DNA from: Flavobacterium gyeonganense
GTDB taxonomy: Bacteria > Bacteroidota > Bacteroidia > Flavobacteriales > Flavobacteriaceae
DNA length: 64,000 nucleotides
Assembly: GCF_029625295.1 (NCBI RefSeq)
Contig: NZ_CP121112.1
Coordinates: forward strand, 3,348,001 to 3,412,000
Direction: 5' to 3'
Below are positions 46,620 through 55,709 of this stretch, one piece after another (position 1 is the stretch's first letter; each line of letters opens with the position of its first letter). The notes under the pieces were generated by a model. It did not search any database, was not told the DNA's origin, and was given only the letters and a program-made list of their open reading frames with translations. The position numbers were made by a program, and so were the translations under genes.

Positions 46620-47771
46620 CTATAAAACTATTTTCTTCCCGGTTTCTGCAGCTTTGTAAATTGCATTGATAATTTTAATGTCTTTCAGTCCTTCCTCACC
46701 CGTAATGTGGTTTGGGAGTTTTTTGTTTTCCAGCAACACTTTAGAAATCTCATCTAATTGTTTTTGCTGTTGTTTGATTGGAGGAAATTTTAAAGGTCCT
46801 TTTGAGGTCTTTCCTTCATAAGGTCCATAACTTAATCCAGGGCTTAATTCAAAAGAGCCATAATCAGCAGATGCGTAGGTTCTGTCAATATTATAACCAC
46901 AAGAGGTAGTGCCATTAGCCATAGCACCACTCGGAAATACCATTTGCCAGGAAATGCTTTCTTCTGTTTCTGAAAATCGGTTTTTATCGTTTATTGTACC
47001 AAACTGTGCAGTAACCGAAATCGGTTCTTCCCCTAAAATATAGCGGCTGGCCTGTATGCAGTAAATTCCCAGATCCATTAAAGGACCGCCACCTGATAAT
47101 TTTTTGTTCAGTCTCCAGTTGGCCGGACTATTTATATCAACAGGTTTTTTGGCAATGGTATCATACGTTTTATATCCCAGGGATGATTCGATGTATCGTA
47201 CCTGTCCAAAAACTTTTTCTTGTCCTAATCGCTTAATTTCTAAATGAGTTGGCTCATAATGCAAGCGGTATCCAATGGCCAATTGTACTTTATTATCATT
47301 GCAGGCTTTGATCATTTCTTCGCATTCTTTCACGTCAATCGCCATTGGTTTTTCAGTAATAACATGTTTTCTGGCTTTTGCTGAACGAATAACGAAATCT
47401 TTATGCATGCTGTTTGGCAGGATAACGTAAACCATGTCTATATCTTTATTTTTTATGATCTCATCGAAATTGTCATAATTATAGATATTCTTTTCGGGAA
47501 TATTATATTTCTCTTTCCATTTAATGGCTTTTGAAGGAGTTCCTGTCACTATTCCTGCAAGATTGCAATACTCAGATCCCTGCATAGATTCGGCCACAAT
47601 GTTGGCATAAATACCTAAACCGCAAAGGGCAAGATTTATTTTTTTTCCAGTATAAGGCAAATGTTCCGGTTCTGCAGCAGTTAAAAAAGAAGGGAGGCTT
47701 GTTGCAATTACTGAAGCACCAACACCAATTCCAAATTTATTTACAAAGGAACGTCTTGAGATTTTTTCCAT
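46620..47771 (-). CDS. Gfo/Idh/MocA-family oxidoreductase with Tat-type leader
   Basis: 383 residues. RRSFVNKFGIGVGASVIATS is a twin-arginine-type leader. Rossmann start NLALCGLGIYANIVAESMQG, EKPMAIDVKE (conserved EKP with catalytic Lys), and C-terminal domain with GGGPLMDLGIYCIQ. Members oxidise sugars or derivatives with NAD(P), and flavobacterial Tat forms are glucose-fructose-oxidoreductase-like periplasmic enzymes. The substrate is not predictable. Confidence 0.9.
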   Translation of the reverse strand: MEKISRRSFVNKFGIGVGASVIATSLPSFLTAAEPEHLPYTGKKINLALCGLGIYANIVAESMQGSEYCNLAGIVTGTPSKAIKWKEKYNIPEKNIYNYDNFDEIIKNKDIDMVYVILPNSMHKDFVIRSAKARKHVITEKPMAIDVKECEEMIKACNDNKVQLAIGYRLHYEPTHLEIKRLGQEKVFGQVRYIESSLGYKTYDTIAKKPVDINSPANWRLNKKLSGGGPLMDLGIYCIQASRYILGEEPISVTAQFGTINDKNRFSETEESISWQMVFPSGAMANGTTSCGYNIDRTYASADYGSFELSPGLSYGPYEGKTSKGPLKFPPIKQQQKQLDEISKVLLENKKLPNHITGEEGLKDIKIINAIYKAAETGKKIVL

Positions 47772-48076
47772 AAAATTTTGTCTTTACATTAAATATCATT
47801 TTACTAAAGCAGATTGTGAGAAAAGTGATTTACACTCATTTTACCTGCTTGTAGGAGTGTAATTAACTTCAAATTAAATGATTATAATTTTATTGTCCTA
47901 AAAAAGCGACATATTTGTTCATGAAAATAATTAAGAAAATTTGTGCAATTTGAGAGGAAAGATACACGGTATAAACAAAATCGTTTTATATATTTGATTT
48001 CAGGATAATTTTTGCATTATTTGCAAAATAAAAGCGCAAAGTCTGAAATATATTAATTTAAAAACCAGAATCACAT
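47772..48076. other. Divergent intergenic region
   Basis: About 305 bases between two divergent genes. A-T rich, holds short inverted stretches (TTTTTGCATTATTTGCAAAA near 48010) but no promoter I can place with confidence. Confidence 0.4.
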
Positions 48077-50002
48077 ATGGCGTTATCAGGTTTATTCCGC
48101 AAGAAAACGGTACAGGATATTTTAAACCAAGTTGCAAAGAATGAAGCAGACGGTCATAATGCATTAGGAAAGCATTTAACAGCCAGAGATTTAACTGCAT
48201 TTGGAATTGCAGCTATTATTGGTGCAGGAATTTTTAGCACCATCGGAAAAGCAAGTGCCGATGGCGGACCAGCTGTTATTTTTCTGTTTTTATTTACCGC
48301 ATTAGCCTGTAGTTTTGCTGCTTTTGCTTACGCCGAATTTGCTTCAATGGTTCCGGTTTCGGGAAGTGCTTATACCTATTCTTATGTTGCTTTTGGAGAG
48401 TTAATTGCCTGGATAATAGGTTGGGCGCTAATTATGGAATATGCCGTAGGAAATATAACGGTAGCCATATCCTGGAGTGATTATTTTACCGGATTGCTCC
48501 AAAGTCGGGGACTAAATTTGCCCCAATGGATTCAGATGGATTATTTAACCGCTTCAAACGGTTTTAAAGATGCAATGGCCCTGATGCAGGGAGGAAAAAC
48601 CTTTGAAAATTTAGATTCAGGATTACAGGCAGCTTATATGGCCTGGACTACAGCGCCAACAATTGGTTCTTTCCATTTTGTTGCTGATTTACCAGCCTTG
48701 TTTATTATTGTATTAATTACCGCTTTGGTGTATCGCGGAATGAAGGAATCACGTAACGCTAGTAACTTAATGGTTGTAGTGAAACTTTGTATTGTACTTT
48801 TAGTAATTGCTGTTGGAGTTTTTTATGTGGATACGACCAATTGGAATCCATTCGCGCCAAATGGTGTTAGCGGAGTTTTAAAAGGAGTTTCTGCTGTTTT
48901 CTTTGCTTACATAGGTTTTGATGCGATTTCAACAACCGCAGAAGAATGTAAAAACCCACAGCGTGATTTACCACGCGGGATGATGTGGGCAATTATTATT
49001 TGTACTATCTTATACATTGCGATCGCATTGGTTTTAACCGGAATGGTCAAATACAACGAATTAAATGTTGGAGATCCTTTAGCATTTGTTTTTGAAAAAT
49101 TAGACTTAAAATGGATGTCCGGAATTATTGCAGTAAGTGCAGTCATTGCCATGGCAAGTGTTTTACTGGTTTTTCAGATGGGTCAGCCTCGTATCTGGAT
49201 GAGTATGAGCCGTGATGGTTTATTGCCAAAGAAATTTTCTACAGTGCATCCAAAATTCAAAACACCTTCTTTTGCTACGATTGTAACGGGTTTTGTAGTT
49301 GCTGTTCCGGCTTTGTTTTTAAACCTGACTATGGTAACCGATTTATGCAGTATCGGAACCTTGTTTGCCTTTGTGCTGGTTTGCGCAGGCGTTTTGGTAT
49401 TGCAGAATAAACCTGAAATTCCAAGGGGAAAATTCAAAACACCTTATGTAAATTCCAAATACATTCTGCCGGTTTTAATGATTGCAGGATTGTATTATGC
49501 TTTCGCTTTCAATAACAAAGTTACAATGGCTTTTATTAATAATGAAGCGCAGATTTACGATGCTACTTCTATAGTAACTTCTTTGGATAAAGAAGAAACG
49601 GTTAAAGTTTTCGATTATTTAAAAGCTATAGATGTCAATGATAAGACCACAGAAACTGCAGATTTAGAACATTTATTGGGGCAGTATCAGGACGATGAAG
49701 TAAAATATGCAGAAGTTGTAAAAGAATTGCCAATCAGGCATTCTCTAAAATACGAATCAGGTTTCAGCTTGTTTAAACATAAAATTCCAATGTGGATTTT
49801 CCTTTTTGTTCTGGTTGGATTAGCTGTTTGGGCATTCAGGCAAAATCTTTCTTTAATTCCACTTTTAGGACTTATATGTTGTCTCTATATGATGGCGGAA
49901 TTAAGTGTGTGGAACTGGATTTACTTCACAATCTGGTTGTTGATCGGCCTTTTGATTTACTTTACGTATAGTCGAAAAAACAGTAAACTGAATAATACTT
50001 AG
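48077..50002 (+). CDS. APC-family amino-acid permease with a soluble insertion
   Basis: 641 residues. LTARDLTAFGIAAIIGAGIF is the classic APC TM1 with the GAGIF motif; FAYAEFASMVPVSGSAYTY and FFAYIGFDAISTTAEECKNP also match cationic amino-acid transporters. About 12-14 helices. Between the helix ending about 485 and the next at about 570 is a soluble charged insert (TSLDKEETVKVFDYLKAIDV, LEHLLGQYQDDEVKYAEVV) not found in standard APC permeases. It imports or exchanges amino acids; the specificity is unknown. Confidence 0.9.
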   Translation: MALSGLFRKKTVQDILNQVAKNEADGHNALGKHLTARDLTAFGIAAIIGAGIFSTIGKASADGGPAVIFLFLFTALACSFAAFAYAEFASMVPVSGSAYTYSYVAFGELIAWIIGWALIMEYAVGNITVAISWSDYFTGLLQSRGLNLPQWIQMDYLTASNGFKDAMALMQGGKTFENLDSGLQAAYMAWTTAPTIGSFHFVADLPALFIIVLITALVYRGMKESRNASNLMVVVKLCIVLLVIAVGVFYVDTTNWNPFAPNGVSGVLKGVSAVFFAYIGFDAISTTAEECKNPQRDLPRGMMWAIIICTILYIAIALVLTGMVKYNELNVGDPLAFVFEKLDLKWMSGIIAVSAVIAMASVLLVFQMGQPRIWMSMSRDGLLPKKFSTVHPKFKTPSFATIVTGFVVAVPALFLNLTMVTDLCSIGTLFAFVLVCAGVLVLQNKPEIPRGKFKTPYVNSKYILPVLMIAGLYYAFAFNNKVTMAFINNEAQIYDATSIVTSLDKEETVKVFDYLKAIDVNDKTTETADLEHLLGQYQDDEVKYAEVVKELPIRHSLKYESGFSLFKHKIPMWIFLFVLVGLAVWAFRQNLSLIPLLGLICCLYMMAELSVWNWIYFTIWLLIGLLIYFTYSRKNSKLNNT

Positions 50003-50057
50003 AAAATAATATTTTAACAATTTCAAACCCTATATTGATTTTAATACAGAATTCATT

Positions 50058-50387
50058 TTGAAAAATATCCCGAATAAAAAATTATTTTTAGTTTTTGTTG
50101 TCTTACTAATATTAAATGTAATTGGATTGATTTTCCAAACGCAAAAAACAGGAGCATATAATTTAAATGGTACTTATAGTGAAGCTAACAGTACAGGGAT
50201 AATTCTAAGTGTTATATTTGGGATTGTCATCTCTTTTCCTTTACTTTTCGCTTTTCTTGCTTCTGTAATTGCTATTTTTCTTAATAAGAATGTCTCCTAT
50301 AAAAAAAGATTTATTAGAACATTTCTATTTATTTTAGTTATTTTCTATACCATCTTTTTGATTCGTATTTTATTTAATATAGTTTAA
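50058..50387 (+). CDS. Small hypothetical membrane protein
   Basis: 109 residues, with an apparent TTG start (no suitable ATG). Three transmembrane helices (LFLVFVVLLILNVIGLIF, GIILSVIFGIVISFPLLFAF, FLFILVIFYTIFLIRILF). No family recognised. 55 bases downstream of the permease, same strand. Confidence 0.65.
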   Translation: MKNIPNKKLFLVFVVLLILNVIGLIFQTQKTGAYNLNGTYSEANSTGIILSVIFGIVISFPLLFAFLASVIAIFLNKNVSYKKRFIRTFLFILVIFYTIFLIRILFNIV

Positions 50388-50517
50388 ATTTTATCCAATT
50401 TTATAAAACCCAAATTCATTAATCAAAAAACCAAAAAAGAATCACTTTCTTTTCGAAAATTAAAGAAATCATAACAAAAAACCTGAAGCTTTAAACTTTA
50501 AACAAAACTTTATTCCT

Positions 50518-50525
50518 TAATTTTG
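50518..50525 (+). promoter_or_regulatory. -7 box of lpdA
   Basis: TAATTTTG, 29 bases before the ATG. No good TTG at -33. Confidence 0.5.
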
Positions 50526-50554
50526 TAGCACTAAAAATAAAAAACAGAAAAACT

Positions 50555-51958
50555 ATGAGTTCATTTGACGTAGTCATTATAGGTTCAGGTCCTGGCGGAT
50601 ATGTATCAGCAATTCGTTGCGCACAATTAGGTTTCAAAACTGCTATTGTAGAAAAATATAACTCTTTAGGCGGAACTTGCCTTAACGTAGGTTGTATTCC
50701 TTCAAAAGCATTATTATCATCTTCTCATCATTATGCAGAAATTGCTCATTTTGCAGATCACGGAATCGAAGTTTCCGGAGATGTAAAAATCAATTTAGAG
50801 AAAATGATCGCGCGCAAGCAAGCCGTTGTAGATCAAACTGTAGGCGGAATCAACTACTTAATGGATAAAAATAAAATTACTGTTTTCAATGGTTTAGGGT
50901 CTTTCGTAGATGCAACTCACATTGCTGTTGCAAAAGCGGATGGAACATCTGAAACTATCGAAGCAAAATATACTGTAATTGCTACAGGATCAAAACCATC
51001 TTCTTTACCTTTCATTAAAATTGATAAAGAAAGAATCATCACTTCTACTGAAGCTTTGGCTTTAAAAGAAGTTCCAAAACACTTAGTTATCATCGGTGGG
51101 GGAGTTATCGGAATCGAGCTTGGGCAAGTTTACTTGCGTTTAGGAGCTCAGGTTTCTGTAGTGGAATTCATGGACAGAATCATTCCGGGAATGGATGGCT
51201 CATTGTCTAAAGAATTAACTAAAGTATTGAAAAAGCAAGGAATGAAATTCTACGTTTCTCACAAAGTAAAATCAGTTGAAAGAAACGGTGATGCTGTAAC
51301 AGTTCAGGCTGAAAATGCAAAAGGAGAAACGATCACTCTTGAAGGAGATTATTCATTAGTTTCTGTTGGTCGTCGTCCTTACACAGACGGGTTAAACGCT
51401 GACAAAGCCGGAGTTAAAATTTCAGACAGAGGACAGGTTGAAGTAAACGATCATTTACAGACTAGCGTTCCAAATATCTATGCAATTGGAGATGTTGTTC
51501 GTGGAGCCATGTTAGCGCACAAAGCGGAAGAAGAAGGAGTAATGGTTGCTGAAATTTTAGCAGGTCAAAAACCACATATCGATTACAACTTAATTCCTGG
51601 TGTAGTTTACACCTGGCCAGAAGTTGCTGCAGTTGGACAAACGGAAGAGCAATTGAAAGCAGCTGGAGTAGCTTACAAATCTGGAAGTTTCCCCTTCAAA
51701 GCGTTAGGACGTGCAAGAGCAAGTGCCGATTTAGATGGATTCGTGAAAATCCTTGCAGATGAAAAAACAGATGAGGTTTTAGGGGTTCACATGATTGGTG
51801 CCCGTACAGCAGACTTAATTGCTGAAGCGGTTACAGCAATGGAATTCAAAGCTTCTGCTGAAGATATCTCAAGAATGAGCCATGCACACCCAACTTTTGC
51901 AGAAGCAGTAAAAGAAGCAGCATTGGCAGCTACTGAAAACAGAGCCTTACACGTATAA
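50555..51958 (+). CDS. lpdA: Dihydrolipoyl dehydrogenase
   Basis: 467 residues. FAD-binding GSGPGGYVSAIRCAQLG, redox-active GGTCLNVGCIPSKALL (CxxxxC), NAD-binding GGGVIGIELGQVYLRLG, and C-terminal HAHPTFAEAVKEAAL with the catalytic His-Glu. E3 subunit of pyruvate and 2-oxoglutarate dehydrogenase complexes. Full length, monocistronic with its own terminator at 51982-52013. Confidence 0.97.
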   Translation: MSSFDVVIIGSGPGGYVSAIRCAQLGFKTAIVEKYNSLGGTCLNVGCIPSKALLSSSHHYAEIAHFADHGIEVSGDVKINLEKMIARKQAVVDQTVGGINYLMDKNKITVFNGLGSFVDATHIAVAKADGTSETIEAKYTVIATGSKPSSLPFIKIDKERIITSTEALALKEVPKHLVIIGGGVIGIELGQVYLRLGAQVSVVEFMDRIIPGMDGSLSKELTKVLKKQGMKFYVSHKVKSVERNGDAVTVQAENAKGETITLEGDYSLVSVGRRPYTDGLNADKAGVKISDRGQVEVNDHLQTSVPNIYAIGDVVRGAMLAHKAEEEGVMVAEILAGQKPHIDYNLIPGVVYTWPEVAAVGQTEEQLKAAGVAYKSGSFPFKALGRARASADLDGFVKILADEKTDEVLGVHMIGARTADLIAEAVTAMEFKASAEDISRMSHAHPTFAEAVKEAALAATENRALHV

Positions 51959-51981
51959 TTTTTACACTAAATCATATTTTG

Positions 51982-52013
51982 AAACCGTCAGAATTTTATT
52001 TTGACGGTTTTTT
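51982..52013 (+). terminator. Terminator of lpdA
   Basis: AAACCGTCA/TGACGGTTT (51982-51990 / 52002-52010), perfect 9-bp stem followed by T run. Confidence 0.9.
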
Positions 52014-52102
52014 ATTTTTTAGCATGTAATAAGTATGAAAAATTCTGTAAAATGATTTTCTTTTTTAGATGTTATCTTTGATTAATTTTAAAAGCCAACA
52101 TC

Positions 52103-52644
52103 ATGAAAAATAAATATATAACTCCAGTTTTGCTTGGAGTAGGAATCGCTTTTTTGCTTTATTCCTGTGGCTCAACTATTCCGGAAAAAGCAACTGCTGT
52201 CAATAATTTTGATAAAGCTAAATACCTTGGAAAATGGTATGAAATTGCCAGACTGGATTTCAAATATGAAAAGGGTTTAAATAACGTAACTGCCGAATAT
52301 TCCCTAAATGATAACGGAACGATAAAAGTAGATAACAAAGGGTATGAGGTTGAAAAAGAGAAGTGGAAACAAAGTATTGGAAAAGCTAAATTCGTCGAAA
52401 AAGAAAATATAGGGATGTTGAAGGTTTCTTTTTTGGTCCTTTTTATTCCGGATATAATGTAATTGCAGTTGAACAGGATTATAAATATGCTTTGGTCGCC
52501 GGAGAAAGTTTAAAATACATGTGGATACTTTCGAGAGAAACTACAATTCCTGAAAATATTAAAACGGCTTATTTAAAAAAAGCACAGGAAATTGGATATA
52601 AAACGTCTGATTTAGTCTGGGTAAAACACGACAAAGCTAACTAA
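52103..52644 (+). pseudogene. Lipocalin-family lipoprotein (Blc-like), frameshifted in a T run
   Basis: Starts MKNKYITPVLLGVGIAFLLYSCGS (lipobox YSC), then FDKAKYLGKWYEIARLDFKYEKG, the lipocalin G-x-W-Y-E motif. The frame breaks after LKVSF. One more T in the 6-T run at 52429-52434 restores FFGPFYSGYNVIAVEQDYKYALVAGES and continues to LVWVKHDKAN and the stop at 52642. That gives a 180-residue Blc-type outer-membrane lipoprotein that may carry lipids. Ends with a terminator. Confidence 0.85.
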
Positions 52645-52649
52645 AAAAT

Positions 52650-52686
52650 AACCCGGCAGATTCTTAAAGTCTGTCGGGTTTTGTAT
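52650..52686 (+). terminator. Terminator of the lipocalin gene
   Basis: AACCCGGCAGA / TCTGTCGGGTT hairpin followed by TTGTATTTT. Confidence 0.8.
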
Positions 52687-52704
52687 TTTAAATTTGAATC
52701 TAAA

Positions 52705-53079
52705 TCATGGAGTAAAAACGCTTTTATAATTATCCCAGTATCTGTAAATCAAAAATAAGTTCCCTAAGAATAACAAACCTGCAATTGGTAAGCCTTCTGG
52801 TGCAAGAAAATAATTGATAAACAGAATATTTACTGTTATAGGTAAAATCAAAATATTGGCTAATGTTACAAAACGCCCTGTGACGAAAGCGATTCCGCAG
52901 AGTAATTCAATAGATTTTGCCAGAGGCAGTAAGTAAGTTGATGCAACAAGACCTACATTAAAAGCTTTAAAATTTCCGGTTACTTCTGGTTCAGGTGCCA
53001 GCTTAAAGAAAAAGCTGATGGAAGCGAAAAGTAGCAAAAGGCCGATTAAAACGCGAACAATAATAGTAGCAATTTTCAT
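52705..53079 (-). CDS. DoxX-family membrane protein
   Basis: 124 residues, four transmembrane helices. RVLIGLLLLFASISFFFKL and AKSIELLCGIAFVTGRFVTLA fit the DoxX family, small inner-membrane proteins linked to redox or thiol metabolism. Stands alone. Confidence 0.82.
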   Translation of the reverse strand: MKIATIIVRVLIGLLLLFASISFFFKLAPEPEVTGNFKAFNVGLVASTYLLPLAKSIELLCGIAFVTGRFVTLANILILPITVNILFINYFLAPEGLPIAGLLFLGNLFLIYRYWDNYKSVFTP

Positions 53080-53282
53080 AATACTTAGGATTTTTTAAGG
53101 TTAAAAAATATAATTAAGCTATTGGAAAAGATGCAAACAGAAAAGTCTCAAATTAAATCACAAATTGTTTTTTTGTGTCTTTTTTAAGAATTTTGTAATT
53201 AAACGAATCTGTTTTTGGGATTCGTTTAATTATATATCAAATATAACGAATTTTTTATTATGAAATTATGATTAACTGTTGA

Positions 53283-54193
53283 TTATTGTTTCTTAATGTA
53301 CGTCTTGTAGAGGAAAAATCCCCCAATGCTTATTAAGATAAATGGCCAAAGATTAATAAAGAAAATCAAGATGGCCTGCAATATGTACCAACCGCTTTTT
53401 AAAGCATCAATAATCTGGATACCTAAATTGGGTTTATAGGAAGCACTGTCTTTTTCGCTTGCTATAGTCTCCTGTCTGATAGTTTCATTCTGATAAAGCT
53501 GCAAGGTGATAGTACTAAAATTAATCTGATCCTGTAACGATAAATTATCTATAGTGCGATTATCGTTTGATTCTTTTTGGTTTGCCAAAGTATTTTCGGC
53601 CTCCATAATGTCATTGATTTTTTTCCCTTTTCATCAATCGCTTTTTCTACTCTTTTTTCTGTATTAGCGCTTCTTTTTTGAGATAGCTGATTGGATAATA
53701 ATTTTAAGGAAACATCATCAGCTTTGATTACCCTGAAATCCAGAAAATCAATTTGTTTGGCGATGGTTTTTATCACGGTATCGAGCTGTGTATTCGGAAC
53801 GCGGATGGTAATGTTATTTTCTACCGAATATTTAGTAGTTTCAAGCGTGCTGTCCTGACTAATTTTGGTGTTAATCTGGTCCTGAATGGTGCTTTGTAAA
53901 TTAGTATAGGTAACAAACCCTCCGAATTTCTGGGTAGCATTTTCAATTGCATAAGTGGACCTGACGACGTTTTTAACCTTGAATTTGATATCAGCTGTCC
54001 GGATGAATTTTTGCTTACTGTCTTTTTTCTCGACTGCCGCCGATGATGAAACAGCGGTGTTGGATAAAACAGCTGTACTGTCGGTTGTTGCGTACTCTGC
54101 TGTTTCTTCAGATGTAGCATCTGCTTTTTTACAGGAAAATAATACTGCGGTAACTACTAAGGTGGTCACGCCTAACTTTGCAATTGTTTTCAT
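53283..54193 (-). pseudogene. DUF4349 lipoprotein, frameshifted in an A run
   Basis: Frames 53549-54193 and 53283-53606 combine to about 303 residues. N terminus MKTIAKLGVTTLVVTAVLFS with lipobox LFSC (Cys21). RTADIKFKVKNVVRSTYAIE and FGGFVTYTNLQS are DUF4349 blocks; a coiled-coil follows (MEAENTLANQKESNDN), and a single C-terminal membrane helix (GWYILQAILIFFINLWPFIL). One more A in the 7-A run (minus strand) at 53618-53624 restores KGKKINDIMEAEN. Envelope protein of unknown role. Confidence 0.82.
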
Positions 54194-54334
54194 AAAGTTT
54201 TTAAAAGTTGATTAATAAATAAATTTTGTATAAAGGATATGTAATGTTTTAATCAAATAGCAGGAAAATTTTTAATAATGAATATTAATTCGATATACTA
54301 AAAAGTGTGCCAATATTTTTTTAAGATTACTTTA

Positions 54335-54362
54335 TTGAAGGAATTTTTTTGTCGTAATTTTG
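54335..54362 (+). promoter_or_regulatory. Promoter of pabB (decides its start)
   Basis: TTG (54335-54337), 17-base spacer, TAATTTTG (54355-54362). The -7 box overlaps the first TTG start candidate at 54360, so translation must begin downstream, best at TTG 54384. Confidence 0.7.
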
Positions 54363-54383
54363 AAATCTAAAATTGATTCATTT

Positions 54384-55685
54384 TTGAGAGTTTCCATTCA
54401 CAAGCACATTCCCGATCCGGAGCAGTTTAAGCAACAGCTTTTAAGTTGGTCACAACAATTTCGAGAGGTTATTTTTTTGGATAGTAATACGTATCCGCAA
54501 GAATATTCAAGCTTTGATTGTATGATGGCTGTTGATGCTTTTACATCCTTAAAAACAGATTTTCATAATGCGTTTGAGGATTTAAAACAGTACCAGCAAA
54601 CCACAAAAGACTGGCTTTTTGGTTATTTGTCTTATGATCTTAAAAATGATACAGAATCTTTAAAATCATCCAATTTTGACGGATTGAATTTCCCGGATTT
54701 ATTTTTCTATCAGCCAAAAAAAATTTTTTTATTGAAAGGGAATCAACTTGAAATCAGCTATTTGTTGCTTTGTGACGATGAGGTTGAAGAGGATTTTGAG
54801 GAAATTATTAAAAGTAAAAATGATTCTTTCGAAACGTTGGACAGAGTACAAGTGCAACAACGAATTTCAAAAGAATTATATCTTCAAAAAGTAATAAAAA
54901 TGCTGGAACACATTCACGCAGGTGATATGTACGAAGCTAATTTTTGTATGGAATTTTTTGCCGAAAATGCTATTATCAATCCATTGGAAAAATTTCAAAA
55001 ACTGAATGAGATTTCAAAAGCGCCTTTTTCGGTTTTCTTTAAAAACAATAAACAGTTTTTGCTTTCTGCTTCTCCGGAACGTTATCTTAAAAAAACGGGG
55101 GATACCATTATTTCACAGCCGATAAAAGGCACCTCAAAACGATTTTCAGATTTGATTCAGGATGAAGAATCAAAACAAAATCTTGAAAACGATGGAAAAG
55201 AACGTGCTGAAAATATCATGATAACCGATTTGGTTCGAAATGATTTATCGCACACAGCACAAAAAGGTTCAGTAGAAGTTAAGGAACTCTGCAAAATTTA
55301 TTCCTTCTTGCAGGTACATCAAATGATTTCTACAGTAACTTCAAAATTAGATCCTCAATATTCTGCCGTGGATGTTTTAAAAACAACTTTTCCAATGGGT
55401 AGTATGACGGGAGCTCCAAAAATTTCGGTCATGAAAATTATTGAAAATCTGGAAGAAACCAAACGAGGTTTGTATAGCGGTGCAGTAGGTTATTTTACTC
55501 CAGAAGGCGATTTTGATTTTAATGTTGTAATTAGAAGTATTTTATATAATCAGGAAAATAAATATGTTTCGTTTTCTGTTGGAAGTGCTATTACGGCTCA
55601 GTCTGTTCCTGAAAAAGAATATGAAGAATGTTTGCTAAAGGCGAATGCCATGTCTGAAGTATTAAAATCGTCGAAGCCGGTTTAA
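54384..55685 (+). CDS. pabB: Aminodeoxychorismate synthase component I
   Basis: 433 residues from TTG 54384 (fMet-RVSIHKHIPDPEQFK), chosen because the promoter -7 box covers the TTG at 54360. The C-terminal chorismate-binding domain has ISQPIKGTSKRF, where the Lys of PIKGT marks PabB rather than TrpE (PIAGT), then ENIMITDLVRNDLSHTA, TTFPMGSMTGAPKISVM and SGAVGYFTPEGDFDFNVVIR. It makes 4-amino-4-deoxychorismate for folate. No glutaminase domain; pabA must be elsewhere. Confidence 0.92.
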   Translation: MRVSIHKHIPDPEQFKQQLLSWSQQFREVIFLDSNTYPQEYSSFDCMMAVDAFTSLKTDFHNAFEDLKQYQQTTKDWLFGYLSYDLKNDTESLKSSNFDGLNFPDLFFYQPKKIFLLKGNQLEISYLLLCDDEVEEDFEEIIKSKNDSFETLDRVQVQQRISKELYLQKVIKMLEHIHAGDMYEANFCMEFFAENAIINPLEKFQKLNEISKAPFSVFFKNNKQFLLSASPERYLKKTGDTIISQPIKGTSKRFSDLIQDEESKQNLENDGKERAENIMITDLVRNDLSHTAQKGSVEVKELCKIYSFLQVHQMISTVTSKLDPQYSAVDVLKTTFPMGSMTGAPKISVMKIIENLEETKRGLYSGAVGYFTPEGDFDFNVVIRSILYNQENKYVSFSVGSAITAQSVPEKEYEECLLKANAMSEVLKSSKPV

Positions 55686-55709
55686 AATAAATTGTAAAAG
55701 TGTTTGTGT

